DNA from: Buttiauxella gaviniae ATCC 51604
Lineage (GTDB): Bacteria; Pseudomonadota; Gammaproteobacteria; Enterobacterales; Enterobacteriaceae
Assembly (NCBI RefSeq): GCF_001654835.1
Contig: NZ_LXEP01000044.1
Coordinates: forward strand, 124,001 to 188,000
Direction of reading: 5' to 3'
DNA length: 64,000 bases
Positions within the stretch are counted from its first letter, which is position 1. Every line of letters starts with the position of its first letter. Positions 1 through 7,561 of this stretch are shown here, piece by piece. The notes beneath the pieces are model-generated. The model had not been told where the DNA came from. It made no database searches and was given only the letters and a program-made list of their open reading frames with translations. The translations under genes and the position numbers were made by a program.

Positions 1-446
1 AATTGAAACAGGCAAAGTTACGCCGTGAGAATGCGCTTGCGTCAATGGCTGAAATGGATGAAGCAACACAAGCTGGTGATCTGATCCCGGTATCGCTCGT
101 ACAAGCTGCCGTTAACAAGCATTCATCTACGGTGCGTTCATCAATGCTGCAAATTGCCAACGTGGATACACAACGTATCCTGGAAGCTGCTACCAGTATC
201 AAAGAGCTAAAGCAGGTATTGACCGCAATCATTACCGAACGGTTAACCGATATCGGGCAAGCGATGCAATCCGATGATTATCTAATTGACGAAGAATTAA
301 CCGAACTTTCAGGAGATACCCAAAATGGAAACGATACTGATACTGATATTCCTGTTCAAGATGATAACGGTGATGATGGTAGCGATTCTGATACTGGATG
401 TGATTCAGACGATAACGAGCAAGCTGATTACGATTTTGACGACTAG
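1..446 (+). CDS. Phage terminase small subunit, Nu1-like (5' end outside window)
   Basis: The frame is open from the left edge, so the N-terminal DNA-binding part is missing. The visible 147 residues resemble the C-terminal half of Nu1-type small terminases: a helical KLRRENALASMAEM segment followed by a region read as oligomerisation helices. The protein would bind the packaging site and recruit the large subunit. The last 45 residues are extremely acidic (runs of D, G, N and S), which is odd for the family. The gene ends at a strong terminator, and the large subunit lies about 5 kb away across an inverted module. Recognition rests on remembered family pattern, not a search. Confidence 0.7.
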   Translation, partial: LKQAKLRRENALASMAEMDEATQAGDLIPVSLVQAAVNKHSSTVRSSMLQIANVDTQRILEAATSIKELKQVLTAIITERLTDIGQAMQSDDYLIDEELTELSGDTQNGNDTDTDIPVQDDNGDDGSDSDTGCDSDDNEQADYDFDD

Positions 447-469
447 CCCAACGGATACCACAAAAGACA

Positions 470-500
470 AAACCCCGATCATGTGATCGGGGTTTCTTTT
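470..500. terminator. Intrinsic terminator between convergent genes
   Basis: A perfect 12-bp inverted repeat (470-481 with 484-495) with a 2-base gap is followed by CTTTT on the plus strand. It sits between the small terminase gene and the convergent leftward gene ending at 502, so it probably ends both transcripts. Confidence 0.85.
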
Positions 501-501
501 A

Positions 502-708
502 TTATGCGGGTACTGCTTCCGGTTGTACTGGCTGCAATGCCTGGATCTGCTTTTCCATTTCCTGAATTTTAGCGGCGTACTGTTCACAATAACTTTTTAA
601 TACTTGCTTGTTGTTATTGGCATCAGAAAGCATACGCACCAAAATAGCGTTGTCGTTTTCCAGGGTTACAATTACTTGTTGCATCTGTTGAATTTGTTGA
701 TCGTTCAT
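502..708 (-). CDS. Small coiled-coil phage protein
   Basis: 68 residues, rich in Q, E and K, predicted to be almost wholly helical with heptad-like spacing (IQQMQQVIVTLENDNAILVRML), ending in a proline-rich tail. I do not recognise a family. It has its own short upstream region with a TATAAATA motif and a GC hairpin on the minus strand, so it may be transcribed alone. It is the last gene of the leftward module. Confidence 0.6.
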   Translation of the reverse strand: MNDQQIQQMQQVIVTLENDNAILVRMLSDANNNKQVLKSYCEQYAAKIQEMEKQIQALQPVQPEAVPA

Positions 709-729
709 TTGATTTCTCTGTTTAATAGC

Positions 730-764
730 GGGGAACCGTTTCCCCTTGTACGCTATTATTTATA
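730..764 (-). promoter_or_regulatory. TATAAATA motif plus hairpin before 708
   Basis: Read on the minus strand, positions 764-757 spell TATAAATA, an exact match to the T4 late promoter consensus, 49 bases before the ATG at 708. Between them GGGGAA/TTCCCC (730-735, 740-745) forms a 6-bp hairpin. It is the same layout as before the rightward late genes. Promoter activity is inferred. Confidence 0.45.
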
Positions 765-773
765 GAAACCATT

Positions 774-1379
774 TCACCACTGAATTGAACTAATCGCCGC
801 TTGTGTGTGCTGCTGTACTTTAACAGGTGGGGCTTTTCGCTGTTCCCGCTCCTTTACCATCTGTATTGTATTTTCTGCCTTGCTTATCCACATACAGTTG
901 TTTTTACAATACCGCTTCGTTTGCCCAGGGTTGCGAATATCTTTATCAAGACTCAAATCCTTTTCCGTCATGAACCGTTCATAGCCGGGCAGGGTGATAA
1001 CATCATGTACAAATTCCGCGAAACAATACCAACGGGGATCAACACCAACGTTGGCATATGTCGGAAAGTTCACGTTGTCGGTTAGTCTTATAAGCATGTT
1101 GCGCCACACCATGTACAATTTCCGACGTTCATCACCCTTGACCAATACACCTTCACCCACGTAACCTACGCCGCAAATGGTGGGCTTGTGTTTATCCTTT
1201 ACCTGGCGATTCCTGATATTAACCATCGTCGTTACGGTTGAATAACCAGACACGACAAAACGCACCAGAACCCGCTTATTCCCGTTGTAGCTGATTACCT
1301 CGATCATGCCGTCATTCACTTCGAAGAACGCGCCCACTAATGATTGAGCGCGTTCAGCTTTGATTTTGTCGTTACTCAT
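774..1379 (-). CDS. HNH/AP2-like phage protein
   Basis: 201 residues. The central part GVGYVGEGVL ... YMVWRNMLIRL ... VDPRWYCFAEFV and the later LSLDKDI ... YCKNNCMWISKAEN match the layout common in phage HNH-type homing-endonuclease-like or AP2-domain proteins, in which a W/Y-rich block is followed by LDKDI and a Cys-containing C-terminal block. Clear HNH catalytic histidines are not obvious, so nuclease activity is uncertain. The start overlaps the stop of the upstream gene by ATGA (1376-1379), showing translational coupling. Confidence 0.5.
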   Translation of the reverse strand: MSNDKIKAERAQSLVGAFFEVNDGMIEVISYNGNKRVLVRFVVSGYSTVTTMVNIRNRQVKDKHKPTICGVGYVGEGVLVKGDERRKLYMVWRNMLIRLTDNVNFPTYANVGVDPRWYCFAEFVHDVITLPGYERFMTEKDLSLDKDIRNPGQTKRYCKNNCMWISKAENTIQMVKEREQRKAPPVKVQQHTQAAISSIQW

Positions 1380-2281
1380 GCGGCGTACCTTTGGCGCTGG
1401 TAGTAATCGTGTTCACGCGCATAGAAATCAACTATCCGTAGATTTTCCCGATCCCGCTCCTTTCGTTCCTCGTCGGTCAATCCCATATGAACGGGCTTTT
1501 TCTTCATACCTGCTAACATGGCCTGAACTACCGGATCTGGTTCGGGCTTGTACTGCTGCTGCTTCATGTTGTGTTCATGAATACGGCGCTTGAAAGACTT
1601 GTTGAACTGGTAAACGTTATCGCTAATTTTAACAAACATCGGTTCTTCTTCTGGTTCATCTTCTAACCAGTATGCATACGGCGCTGGCGGTGCTTCATGG
1701 TCGAAATCTTCGGGCGCGTAGTCTTGCATCAGATCATCAATGGTGGTGATCACAGTTGCTACTGGTTGCGCTTCTGGGGCTGCTTTAGGCTTACCGCGAA
1801 ATGAAACAGGCTTTTCACTGATACGCTTAGACATATTCACCCATACGTAAGATTTGCCATTCTTGCTTGTTTCGTTGCTCCATTCACCCACGTAGAAATC
1901 ACAGCGATCACCAAAGGCGTGATGGTCTGATTCAATGACGGCTTTCACCGATGAACAGATAACACGCTTTTCACCTGATTGTGATTGCATACAAATAATG
2001 ATCGCTGGCTTGGTCATTACGTTATTTGATTGGTGGAACACGTAGCAGATTTTTTCACCTGGTAACATCATTTCGGAAACTTTATCTGATACGGTTTTAA
2101 TACGTTTGCGCATGGCTCCGGTATACAATTTCACTTTTTTAAGTGAATCTTTTAATTCGTCGAAGTCGCCCCCCCAATATGTAACGGGTTGCAGTTCTGC
2201 GGTTTTATCTTTGATGCTGTAATATCCGGTGCATTCGTCGATATATGGACGGGGGAATAAATTAGTGTTAAAATTTAGCAT
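1376..2281 (-). CDS. Hypothetical phage protein, 301 aa
   Basis: No family recognised. Residues 1 to about 170 look like a folded domain with many aromatic and beta-forming residues. The middle is acidic and low in complexity (EAPPAPYAYWLEDEPEEEP), and the C-terminal part is highly charged and helical. It is coupled to the downstream HNH-like gene by an ATGA overlap. The ribosome-binding site AGGT lies eight bases before the ATG, inside a TATAAATA/TATTTATA stretch. Confidence 0.6.
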   Translation of the reverse strand: MLNFNTNLFPRPYIDECTGYYSIKDKTAELQPVTYWGGDFDELKDSLKKVKLYTGAMRKRIKTVSDKVSEMMLPGEKICYVFHQSNNVMTKPAIIICMQSQSGEKRVICSSVKAVIESDHHAFGDRCDFYVGEWSNETSKNGKSYVWVNMSKRISEKPVSFRGKPKAAPEAQPVATVITTIDDLMQDYAPEDFDHEAPPAPYAYWLEDEPEEEPMFVKISDNVYQFNKSFKRRIHEHNMKQQQYKPEPDPVVQAMLAGMKKKPVHMGLTDEERKERDRENLRIVDFYAREHDYYQRQRYAA

Positions 2282-2370
2282 ATAAATACCTATGTAGTTT
2301 GGTGTTTTGATTTGGGTGTTAAGTTGTTCCGCATCGTGGATGATGCAAATTCATGTTAAAGATTAGGTAA

Positions 2371-2407
2371 AGCCCCGTTGACTACGAATCGACGGGGTTT
2401 TTTTTCG
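2371..2407 (+). terminator. Plus-strand intrinsic terminator without an obvious gene
   Basis: GCCCCGTTG pairs with CGACGGGG across a 9-base loop and is followed by eight T on the plus strand. On the minus strand the T tract is poor. There is no plus-strand coding region just upstream, so it either ends a short non-coding transcript (see findings) or acts on read-through. Confidence 0.7.
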
Positions 2408-2440
2408 TCTGTACTAATCATTATTTATTCTTCACAACAG

Positions 2441-2456
2441 GGGGGTATTAACCCCC
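2441..2456 (-). other. G5/C5 hairpin at end of antirepressor gene
   Basis: GGGGGT and ACCCCC form a short strong stem just after the stop codon of the leftward gene ending at 2466. There is no T run. Similar hairpins punctuate other minus-strand gaps in the phage (730-745, 31046-31070, 31592-31609, 33630-33645, 34825-34841). Confidence 0.5.
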
Positions 2457-2465
2457 GTTCATTTC

Positions 2466-3374
2466 TTACGCTGCTTTAAAAGCCGCTTCTAGTGCTACAT
2501 CCAGATCATCGGAATATTTGGCTTTGATATTGTCGTAACACATATCTTTTTTGCTTGTAGAAATCAGATTATCTTTTGCCATTCGGGTAAGTAACCATTT
2601 CGCGCTAGTGCATTTAAGCAATGGCGTACTGAACTGACCACGAATAACAAAATGATGCATGTATTTCTGATACGGTTCGTTACGTGATGCCATCATTACG
2701 CCAGAGTCACGCAAGTATGCAAACATCCGCTTTTGACCTAACACGCCTGTAATCTTCGCAAAGGTTCCGATGCTGATCGTTGAACTTTCATCAAAGAAGT
2801 TATCAACAAACATTTCATGTTCTGCTTCTTGCTTAACCAGCAACGCTTCCTTTTCTTTGTTCTCAAGCGCTAATTGAACCCGTTCGGCTTCGAGTTTACC
2901 CGCCAAAAATAAAGCCTCTGCGAACGTTTCAGGCACTTTGAACGCTGGTTCTTGCGGCACATCGAAGTAATTGCTTTTCAGTAGACTCCACACAAACGAG
3001 CGCGGATCAACTAGTCGACACATCACATCAACACCAGAACGGGTGAACAGGTTTAATTGATTCGTTTTGTTCAAATTTTGATAGGGCCAATTTGGCTCCA
3101 ACAAATCACCGTTGATTTCATTGAATTTTTTCTTGATGTGATTTAATTCATCACCTTTCATATGGTGAAAATCTTCACCCTGAATCAGACATTTACCATC
3201 ACGTTTAAGATGATGCTTAAATGCATCTTCGGTACAGTCCAGAATCTGAATAAGATCACGCGCTGTCATTACTGGTTCACCGTTCAGGTACTTGCTTAAA
3301 AATGCCTTACCGCCGATCTCGATTACTTCATCAGTGGTGAAAAACTCGGTTGTTACTAATGTTAAATTGTTCAT
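2466..3374 (-). CDS. Phage antirepressor (BRO/Ant-like N-terminus, KilA-C-like C-terminus)
   Basis: 302 residues. The first 150 include TARDLIQILDCTEDAF and later GVDVMCRLVDPRSFVW, a layout like antirepressor N-domains. After a charged helical linker (about 155-190) comes STISIGTFAKITGVLGQKRMFAYLRDSGVMM ... NEPYQKYMHHFVIRG, the typical antirepressor C-terminal domain found in many phages. Such proteins counteract the phage repressor and promote lytic growth. It lies 12 bases downstream of the small HTH gene, probably in one operon. Confidence 0.75.
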   Translation of the reverse strand: MNNLTLVTTEFFTTDEVIEIGGKAFLSKYLNGEPVMTARDLIQILDCTEDAFKHHLKRDGKCLIQGEDFHHMKGDELNHIKKKFNEINGDLLEPNWPYQNLNKTNQLNLFTRSGVDVMCRLVDPRSFVWSLLKSNYFDVPQEPAFKVPETFAEALFLAGKLEAERVQLALENKEKEALLVKQEAEHEMFVDNFFDESSTISIGTFAKITGVLGQKRMFAYLRDSGVMMASRNEPYQKYMHHFVIRGQFSTPLLKCTSAKWLLTRMAKDNLISTSKKDMCYDNIKAKYSDDLDVALEAAFKAA

Positions 3375-3386
3375 TTTCGTATTCTC

Positions 3387-3557
3387 TTAGTGGATGATTT
3401 TTTTAAACTCGATGCCGTAACGCTTCATGGTTCGGTAAAGAGTGGGTTTGGCAATGTCGTACTTCTTCAACAGTTCTTTCTTTCCTTCGGTATCAGCTTG
3501 CAGCCATTCAACGGCTAAACGGTTGATATCGGTTTCAGTCAGTTTTCTCAGTCTCAT
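3387..3557 (-). CDS. Small HTH DNA-binding protein
   Basis: With the ATG at 3557 the product is 56 residues: a charged helix, then KKELLKKYDIAKPTLYRTMKRYGIEF, a clear helix-turn-helix of the resolvase/Fis-like type. The frame remains open to 3713, but the extra 52 residues look non-coding and contain a CTAAATAC motif on the minus strand (3620-3613), so I prefer the shorter form. It heads the leftward operon with the antirepressor and probably regulates it. Confidence 0.6.
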   Translation of the reverse strand: MRLRKLTETDINRLAVEWLQADTEGKKELLKKYDIAKPTLYRTMKRYGIEFKKIIH

Positions 3558-3612
3558 AGGTATCTCAGTAACAATTAGGTAATTTAAAAACGATTCAGTG
3601 AATCGCTTACGT

Positions 3613-3620
3613 GTATTTAG
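3613..3620 (-). promoter_or_regulatory. CTAAATAC motif, minus strand
   Basis: Same motif as before the rightward late genes, here read leftward 56-63 bases before the ATG at 3557. It suggests that the leftward HTH-antirepressor unit uses the same promoter class. The function is inferred. Confidence 0.4.
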
Positions 3621-4166
3621 TGCATTGTTTTTCGGGCATAGGGAAACCACACCACGGGTTATACGTGGATATTTCACAGGCACGAAAAAGGGGGTTTTTG
3701 AATAATCATTCATCGAAAAAATCGAAAAAATACAGCGGGCGTAAATTTGAATTTTGCATCAGATAAGGTTATGAAAAATCACAACATTTTCAGAAATGCG
3801 AAAACGCAAAAATCGGATCGACTTTTAGAATGATTATGCAAATAAAGTGCATTGGTAACGGTCTATCATTAACCGCTCAGTAATCAGATCGGGGGGTAGT
3901 GCTTGATCTCGCCTTACTGGTATCAAATTGTTTGTAGCTGGCAACTGGTCGGGGGGACTGTTGCGGGTTAGGTCGTACAGTAAAATGGTCTGGTTCGTAG
4001 TGTCTCTTTTCTTAACTGGTGGTCAGTATCCCGGATATCATTAACGAAGTCAAATCCCAGGGAATCAATGATCTAGATCAATATTTGAAAATGTCAATAA
4101 CTCATTGGTAGTATCACCTAATCTATATGGGTATGACTCAATAACTTTTCAAGTACCGTTGAACTA

Positions 4167-4587
4167 GCCTTTCGCTATCGCTAAAGGCCAGCCAGCGGCA
4201 CCAGAAGCGATTTAAAATGGAAAGTAATCAAATCTGTATTGGTTAGAGCATAGAACCCCGTAGAGTGGGTTTTAGGCAGCTTAAAACAGATAGTAATTAT
4301 TATTACCAGATCGCGAGGCCGTAGGCCGAGTACCAACAAGCGAAGCGCAGTTGGTTAACTGGTACAATCAGTGGTTAATAATCATACCAAAAAGGGTAGT
4401 TTCTTCTATATATAAACATATATTATATCTATACCCCTTACCCTACGTAATGATAAGAAGGATAGATCTGGAGGCCGTAGGCCGACATTCACAAGCCGAA
4501 GGCGCAGTGAACAGGTAAAGACTATTACGATCTGATCATTACTATTCTTAGTGTCGGTTGCTGTTCATCTTCGCTACGCTCGATGAA
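4167..4587. repeat. Family of four hairpins with related loops
   Basis: Stems are GCCTTT/AAAGGC (4167-4172, 4183-4188), ACCAAC/GTTGGT (4332-4337, 4350-4355), TTCAC/GTGAA (4488-4492, 4507-4511) and TTCATC/GATGAA (4564-4569, 4582-4587). Stem sequences differ but stay complementary. Loops share AAGCGAAGCGC-like or the opposite-strand CGCTTCG-like content. The second and third are each preceded by GAGGCCGTAGGCCGA. Confidence 0.7.
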
Positions 4588-4701
4588 ACTCGCTTCGCTC
4601 GCGATCTAGTTTTTTGTATTTGCTTTGCTGTTAATTAGCTACGAATGGTAATGAATTACTTATTATATTATCCGGCTGAGATCCGCGCTGGATCTGGTCT
4701 G

Positions 4702-4798
4702 CCAGCTATCTAGAGTAACGGACACCAACGGTAGAATGCGGGTTCCCAGCTATCTAGGGTAACAAAAAGTTTTGTAAATTTATATCTAGAGTAACGGA
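4702..4798 (+). repeat. Three direct repeats of TATCTAGRGTAAC (iterons)
   Basis: Copies at about 4702-4722, 4746-4763 and 4783-4798 share TATCTAG(A/G)GTAAC. The first two also share CCAGC before it, and the first and third share CGGA after it. Spacings are about 44 and 34 bases. Three 16-bp-class repeats close to terminase genes recall the R sites in lambda cosB that bind the small terminase. That role is inferred. Confidence 0.65.
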
Positions 4799-4874
4799 AG
4801 CAGTTGCGTTAACCCCCTCCACGAGAGCAAGCCAACCCATAACAGAAGGGGCAACGCGCCCCAATCGTACCCCG

Positions 4875-4882
4875 CTAAATAC
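4875..4882 (+). promoter_or_regulatory. CTAAATAC motif before endonuclease VII gene
   Basis: TAAATA at 4876-4881, 32 bases before the ATG at 4908, with a TTAGG ribosome-binding site between them. One of the recurring motifs described in the findings. Confidence 0.5.
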
Positions 4883-4907
4883 AGTCATATCAACTTAGGT
4901 ACACGGT

Positions 4908-5366
4908 ATGACGATTCTCACAAAGAAAACGCTGGAAGCGTGGAAGCAAACCCAATTTCAGAAGCAGGGCGGCAAGTGTCAGATCTGCGGCGACAAACTC
5001 GAATCCTGGAACGCTGCACACGGCGACCATCTTCATAGCTGCGGAAATATGCGCGGGTTGCTCTGTCGTGGATGCAACACCTACATAGAAGGAAAGATTC
5101 AGGGGTTGTTCTACCGGGCAGGACACAAAAACAAAAATTGGTCTGATGTGCTCCGATCCCTGGCTGACTATTGGGACACCGATTATTCAGCAAACCCGAT
5201 ACACCCAAACTTTGTACGCGATGAATCGAAGAAGTTCGGCAAGCTGACCAAAGAAAAGATGATCACCGCGCTGGTTAAAGAGGGCGTTGACGTAGACAAG
5301 ACATACAGCAAAGACGACCTGATCGAAATCTACAAAGCCGAATACCGCAAAATTTTAACTCACTAA
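4908..5366 (+). CDS. Recombination endonuclease VII (T4 gp49-like)
   Basis: 152 residues, against 157 in T4 endonuclease VII, and alignable from end to end. Zinc ligands C24xxC27 and C53xxC56 bracket the catalytic GDH (D40, H41), followed by MRGLLCRGCN. The C-terminal half carries the HPNFVRDESKKFGKL segment and the charged helix pair typical of T4 gp49. The enzyme cuts Holliday junctions and branched DNA and debranches concatemers for packaging. Its place next to the large terminase fits that role. It has its own TAAATAC motif, as T4 gene 49 has a late promoter. Confidence 0.88.
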   Translation: MTILTKKTLEAWKQTQFQKQGGKCQICGDKLESWNAAHGDHLHSCGNMRGLLCRGCNTYIEGKIQGLFYRAGHKNKNWSDVLRSLADYWDTDYSANPIHPNFVRDESKKFGKLTKEKMITALVKEGVDVDKTYSKDDLIEIYKAEYRKILTH

Positions 5367-5534
5367 ATACCCGTACAGAAAGGAAAGCGGCTTCAAGCCC
5401 TTTCAAGAATGACCCTCATTAGCAAGGGCATTCAAAAGCACATTACTGGTGTGTTTCTGAATGCTTTTAACTAGACATTTTAGGCATTACCTTAGATTAA
5501 GTTTTCGATAAGTTTCATTGGTTTTACTCTGGTT
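5364..5534 (+). other. Gap before terL: TAAATAC motif and hairpin, possible ncRNA or packaging site
   Basis: TAAATA at 5364-5369 overlaps the stop codon of the endonuclease gene. Downstream there is no convincing gene (only a 21-residue frame at 5409 with a poorly placed ribosome-binding site). A long imperfect hairpin spans about 5427-5467 (GCATTCA with TGAATGC). The stretch ends at the strong terminator at 5535-5572, so a transcript of roughly 200 bases is possible. Confidence 0.4.
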
Positions 5535-5572
5535 AAAGCCCCGTTCCTTCACTGGTTCGGGGCTTTTTTTTT
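5535..5572 (+). terminator. Strong intrinsic terminator upstream of terL
   Basis: AAAGCCCCG (5535-5543) pairs perfectly with CGGGGCTTT (5558-5566), followed by a run of T to 5572. It separates the large terminase from everything upstream, leaving only 34 bases for a promoter and ribosome-binding site. Confidence 0.9.
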
Positions 5573-5580
5573 GGCCTCGA

Positions 5581-5605
5581 TAAATACCTTCACAGAGAGG
5601 GTATT
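5581..5605 (+). promoter_or_regulatory. TAAATAC motif and RBS hairpin of terL
   Basis: TAAATA at 5581-5586 lies just after the terminator and 26 bases before the ATG at 5607. AATACCTTC (5583-5591) can pair with GAGGGTATT (5597-5605), which contains the GAGGG ribosome-binding site. Confidence 0.55.
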
Positions 5606-5606
5606 C

Positions 5607-7517
5607 ATGAAAAATTTACGGAAACTATCAAACATATTCAAACAGGCATCGGGGCAAATGATCCCGCCACCTATGCTCAACTGTTCCGAATGGTGCGAGC
5701 AAAATTTAACAATCGTTGATGGCCCACGCGCAGGGGAAAAAATGCGCCTGTTCAGTTTCCAACGCGAAATGATGGACGCCATACACGAAGGTAAGAAAAA
5801 AATCGTGTTCAAGACAAGCGCCCAGGTCGGTAAAACCCAACTGTTAAACGGGGTGCTGTTCTACCAGATGGCGAAAAGTGGTCACAACATTGGTGTATTG
5901 CAATCGACGACCAAAGAGCTAGGCCAATGGTTAAGCGGGAAGATTAAACCCGCGATTGCACAGACTCCCGCACTAGCTGAACTCATCACCAACAAATCAG
6001 ACAAAGACGCCGTAAACAACCAGGCGCAGATTCAGTTACGCAATGGAACGTTTATCTATTGCATGAGTTTAACAAGTCCGTCACATCTTCGCGGCAAGAC
6101 GTTAGCGACCGCAATACTTGACGAAGTGGACGCAGCACAAGAAAGCGCAGAGGGTGATCCGGTGCTACTGGCTGAACAGCGTGTAACTACTTTTCAGGAT
6201 GAAGCACTGGTGTTAATCAGCTCCACACCAACCGTGAAGGAAGGGGCGATCAATAAGCAGTTCGACCAATCCGATCAGCGTTACTTCTACGTGCCTTGCC
6301 AGCACTGCCAGCACGAACAGATCTTGAAATGGGAAAACGTCAAATTCGATAAGGGGATCAGGCAGGGAAAACAAATCCCGCTACCTGATACAGCCCGTTA
6401 TGTTTGCCCCCATTGCGAAAAGGCATGGACGGAGGGCGACCGATTACGGGCAGTTGCGAAAGGTAGATTTGTTGCGCACAACCCAGGCGCGGCAAGTATC
6501 GGTTTTCACGTATCGAGACTGTACAGCCCGTTAAGTACCATCGTTAGTTGTGTTCAGGATTATGCAGACGCTTTCCAATCGTTCAGCCTCGGCACTTGGT
6601 TTAATACCTGCTTAGGGGTGACGTTCGACGACTTAAACGACGACTGCGGCACTGACGAACTCGAGAAGCTGAAAGCGGATATTAGCCTTGATTCAATCCC
6701 TGATGATGCTGTTTTCCTGGTATCGGGTATCGACCAACAGAAAGACCGCCTTGAATGTTGCACGTTAGCAGTGGCACCCAATGCGCTTTACCTGGTGGAT
6801 TACCGGATGTTTTACGATCTGGATTGCGAAAAGCGAGATTCGAAAGCCTATACCCACCTGATTGAATATTTGAAGTCGGATTTCAGAACGGTCAACGGTG
6901 ACAAGATTCCAATGCATATGGCCTTTTTGGACAGTGGCAACGGTAAGGCAACGCAAGTTGTGTACGCCAACTGTAACCGCCTCGGAAAGCTAAAGGCGAT
7001 CAAAGGTTCATCCAGCTTTAACGCTCCGGTGATTCCGGTACAGCCTACCAAAACAGGGGGGCAAGAGTTATACGTGTTAGGCGTTAACTCCGGTAAAACG
7101 ATGGTGCGCGAGCTAATCAACCGCAATTTGAAAGGCGATGCACCAACCACGCTACAGATATCAAATGATGTTCCTGATGATTGGTCAGAACAAATATTAT
7201 CGGAAGAATTAAAGCGGTCTGGTAATTCAGTTCGTTGGATGCTGAAAAAAGGCTCAACCCGAAATGAAGCACTAGACACAATGGTATATGCGCTGGCAGC
7301 GATGCACCAGGTGCTGAAATTATCTAACTGGCAATCCCTACGCAAGATTAAAGCCAAACGTAATGTAATTGCACCAGTTGAAGATATAACGCCACCAAAG
7401 GCCGTACATCGCGAAATTGAAGCAATGACAAATCACGATAAAGAACCCGAACCGGAAAAACCGAAAAAGGGGAATAGGGCAAGGCAGAAACCGCGCTCAG
7501 GCTGGATGAATTTCTAA
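5607..7517 (+). CDS. Phage terminase large subunit, lambda GpA family
   Basis: 636 residues from the ATG at 5607, chosen because AGAGAGGG lies just upstream; the longer TTG start falls in the terminator. The N-terminal ATPase has the Walker A variant TSAQVGKTQ at about 70-78 and Walker B ATAILDEVDA at about residue 165-175. Two CxxC pairs (CQHCQH and CPHCEK) lie near residues 230-270, a zinc-like insertion usual in GpA. The C-terminal half is the nuclease domain. The tail from about 600 is a lysine- and proline-rich extension. It is the motor that cuts and packages phage DNA into proheads. Confidence 0.93.
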   Translation: MKNLRKLSNIFKQASGQMIPPPMLNCSEWCEQNLTIVDGPRAGEKMRLFSFQREMMDAIHEGKKKIVFKTSAQVGKTQLLNGVLFYQMAKSGHNIGVLQSTTKELGQWLSGKIKPAIAQTPALAELITNKSDKDAVNNQAQIQLRNGTFIYCMSLTSPSHLRGKTLATAILDEVDAAQESAEGDPVLLAEQRVTTFQDEALVLISSTPTVKEGAINKQFDQSDQRYFYVPCQHCQHEQILKWENVKFDKGIRQGKQIPLPDTARYVCPHCEKAWTEGDRLRAVAKGRFVAHNPGAASIGFHVSRLYSPLSTIVSCVQDYADAFQSFSLGTWFNTCLGVTFDDLNDDCGTDELEKLKADISLDSIPDDAVFLVSGIDQQKDRLECCTLAVAPNALYLVDYRMFYDLDCEKRDSKAYTHLIEYLKSDFRTVNGDKIPMHMAFLDSGNGKATQVVYANCNRLGKLKAIKGSSSFNAPVIPVQPTKTGGQELYVLGVNSGKTMVRELINRNLKGDAPTTLQISNDVPDDWSEQILSEELKRSGNSVRWMLKKGSTRNEALDTMVYALAAMHQVLKLSNWQSLRKIKAKRNVIAPVEDITPPKAVHREIEAMTNHDKEPEPEKPKKGNRARQKPRSGWMNF

Positions 7518-7522
7518 CACCA

Positions 7523-7558
7523 TAAATAGCCTTATAGGATTCATTTCAATAAGGCTAT
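7523..7558 (+). promoter_or_regulatory. TAAATAG motif and RBS hairpin
   Basis: TAAATA at 7523-7528. ATAGCCTTAT (7526-7535) and ATAAGGCTAT (7549-7558) form a perfect 10-bp inverted repeat, and the right arm holds the AAGG ribosome-binding site of the gene at 7562. Confidence 0.55.
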
Positions 7559-7561
7559 CAA

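Larger units (their letters stand above)
3714..4874. other. Non-coding phage region of about 1.16 kb
   Basis: No credible coding sequence on either strand. The region is rich in structure: two TCGGGGGG blocks (about 3889 and 3949), a TGATCTAGATCA palindrome near 4068, four stem-loops with unlike stems and similar loops (4167-4587), two copies of GAGGCCGTAGGCCGA (about 4315 and 4471), and three direct repeats (4702-4798). Its position just before the endonuclease VII and large terminase genes fits a packaging (cos/pac) or replication site. Confidence 0.6.

Noticed and set aside
3558..3713. N-terminal extension of the small HTH gene to 3713
   Set aside because: No ribosome-binding site, odd composition, and it contains the promoter-like CTAAATAC motif on the coding strand.
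5409..5474. 21-codon plus-strand frame
   Set aside because: No ribosome-binding site at a suitable distance, and the sequence is better explained by an RNA hairpin.
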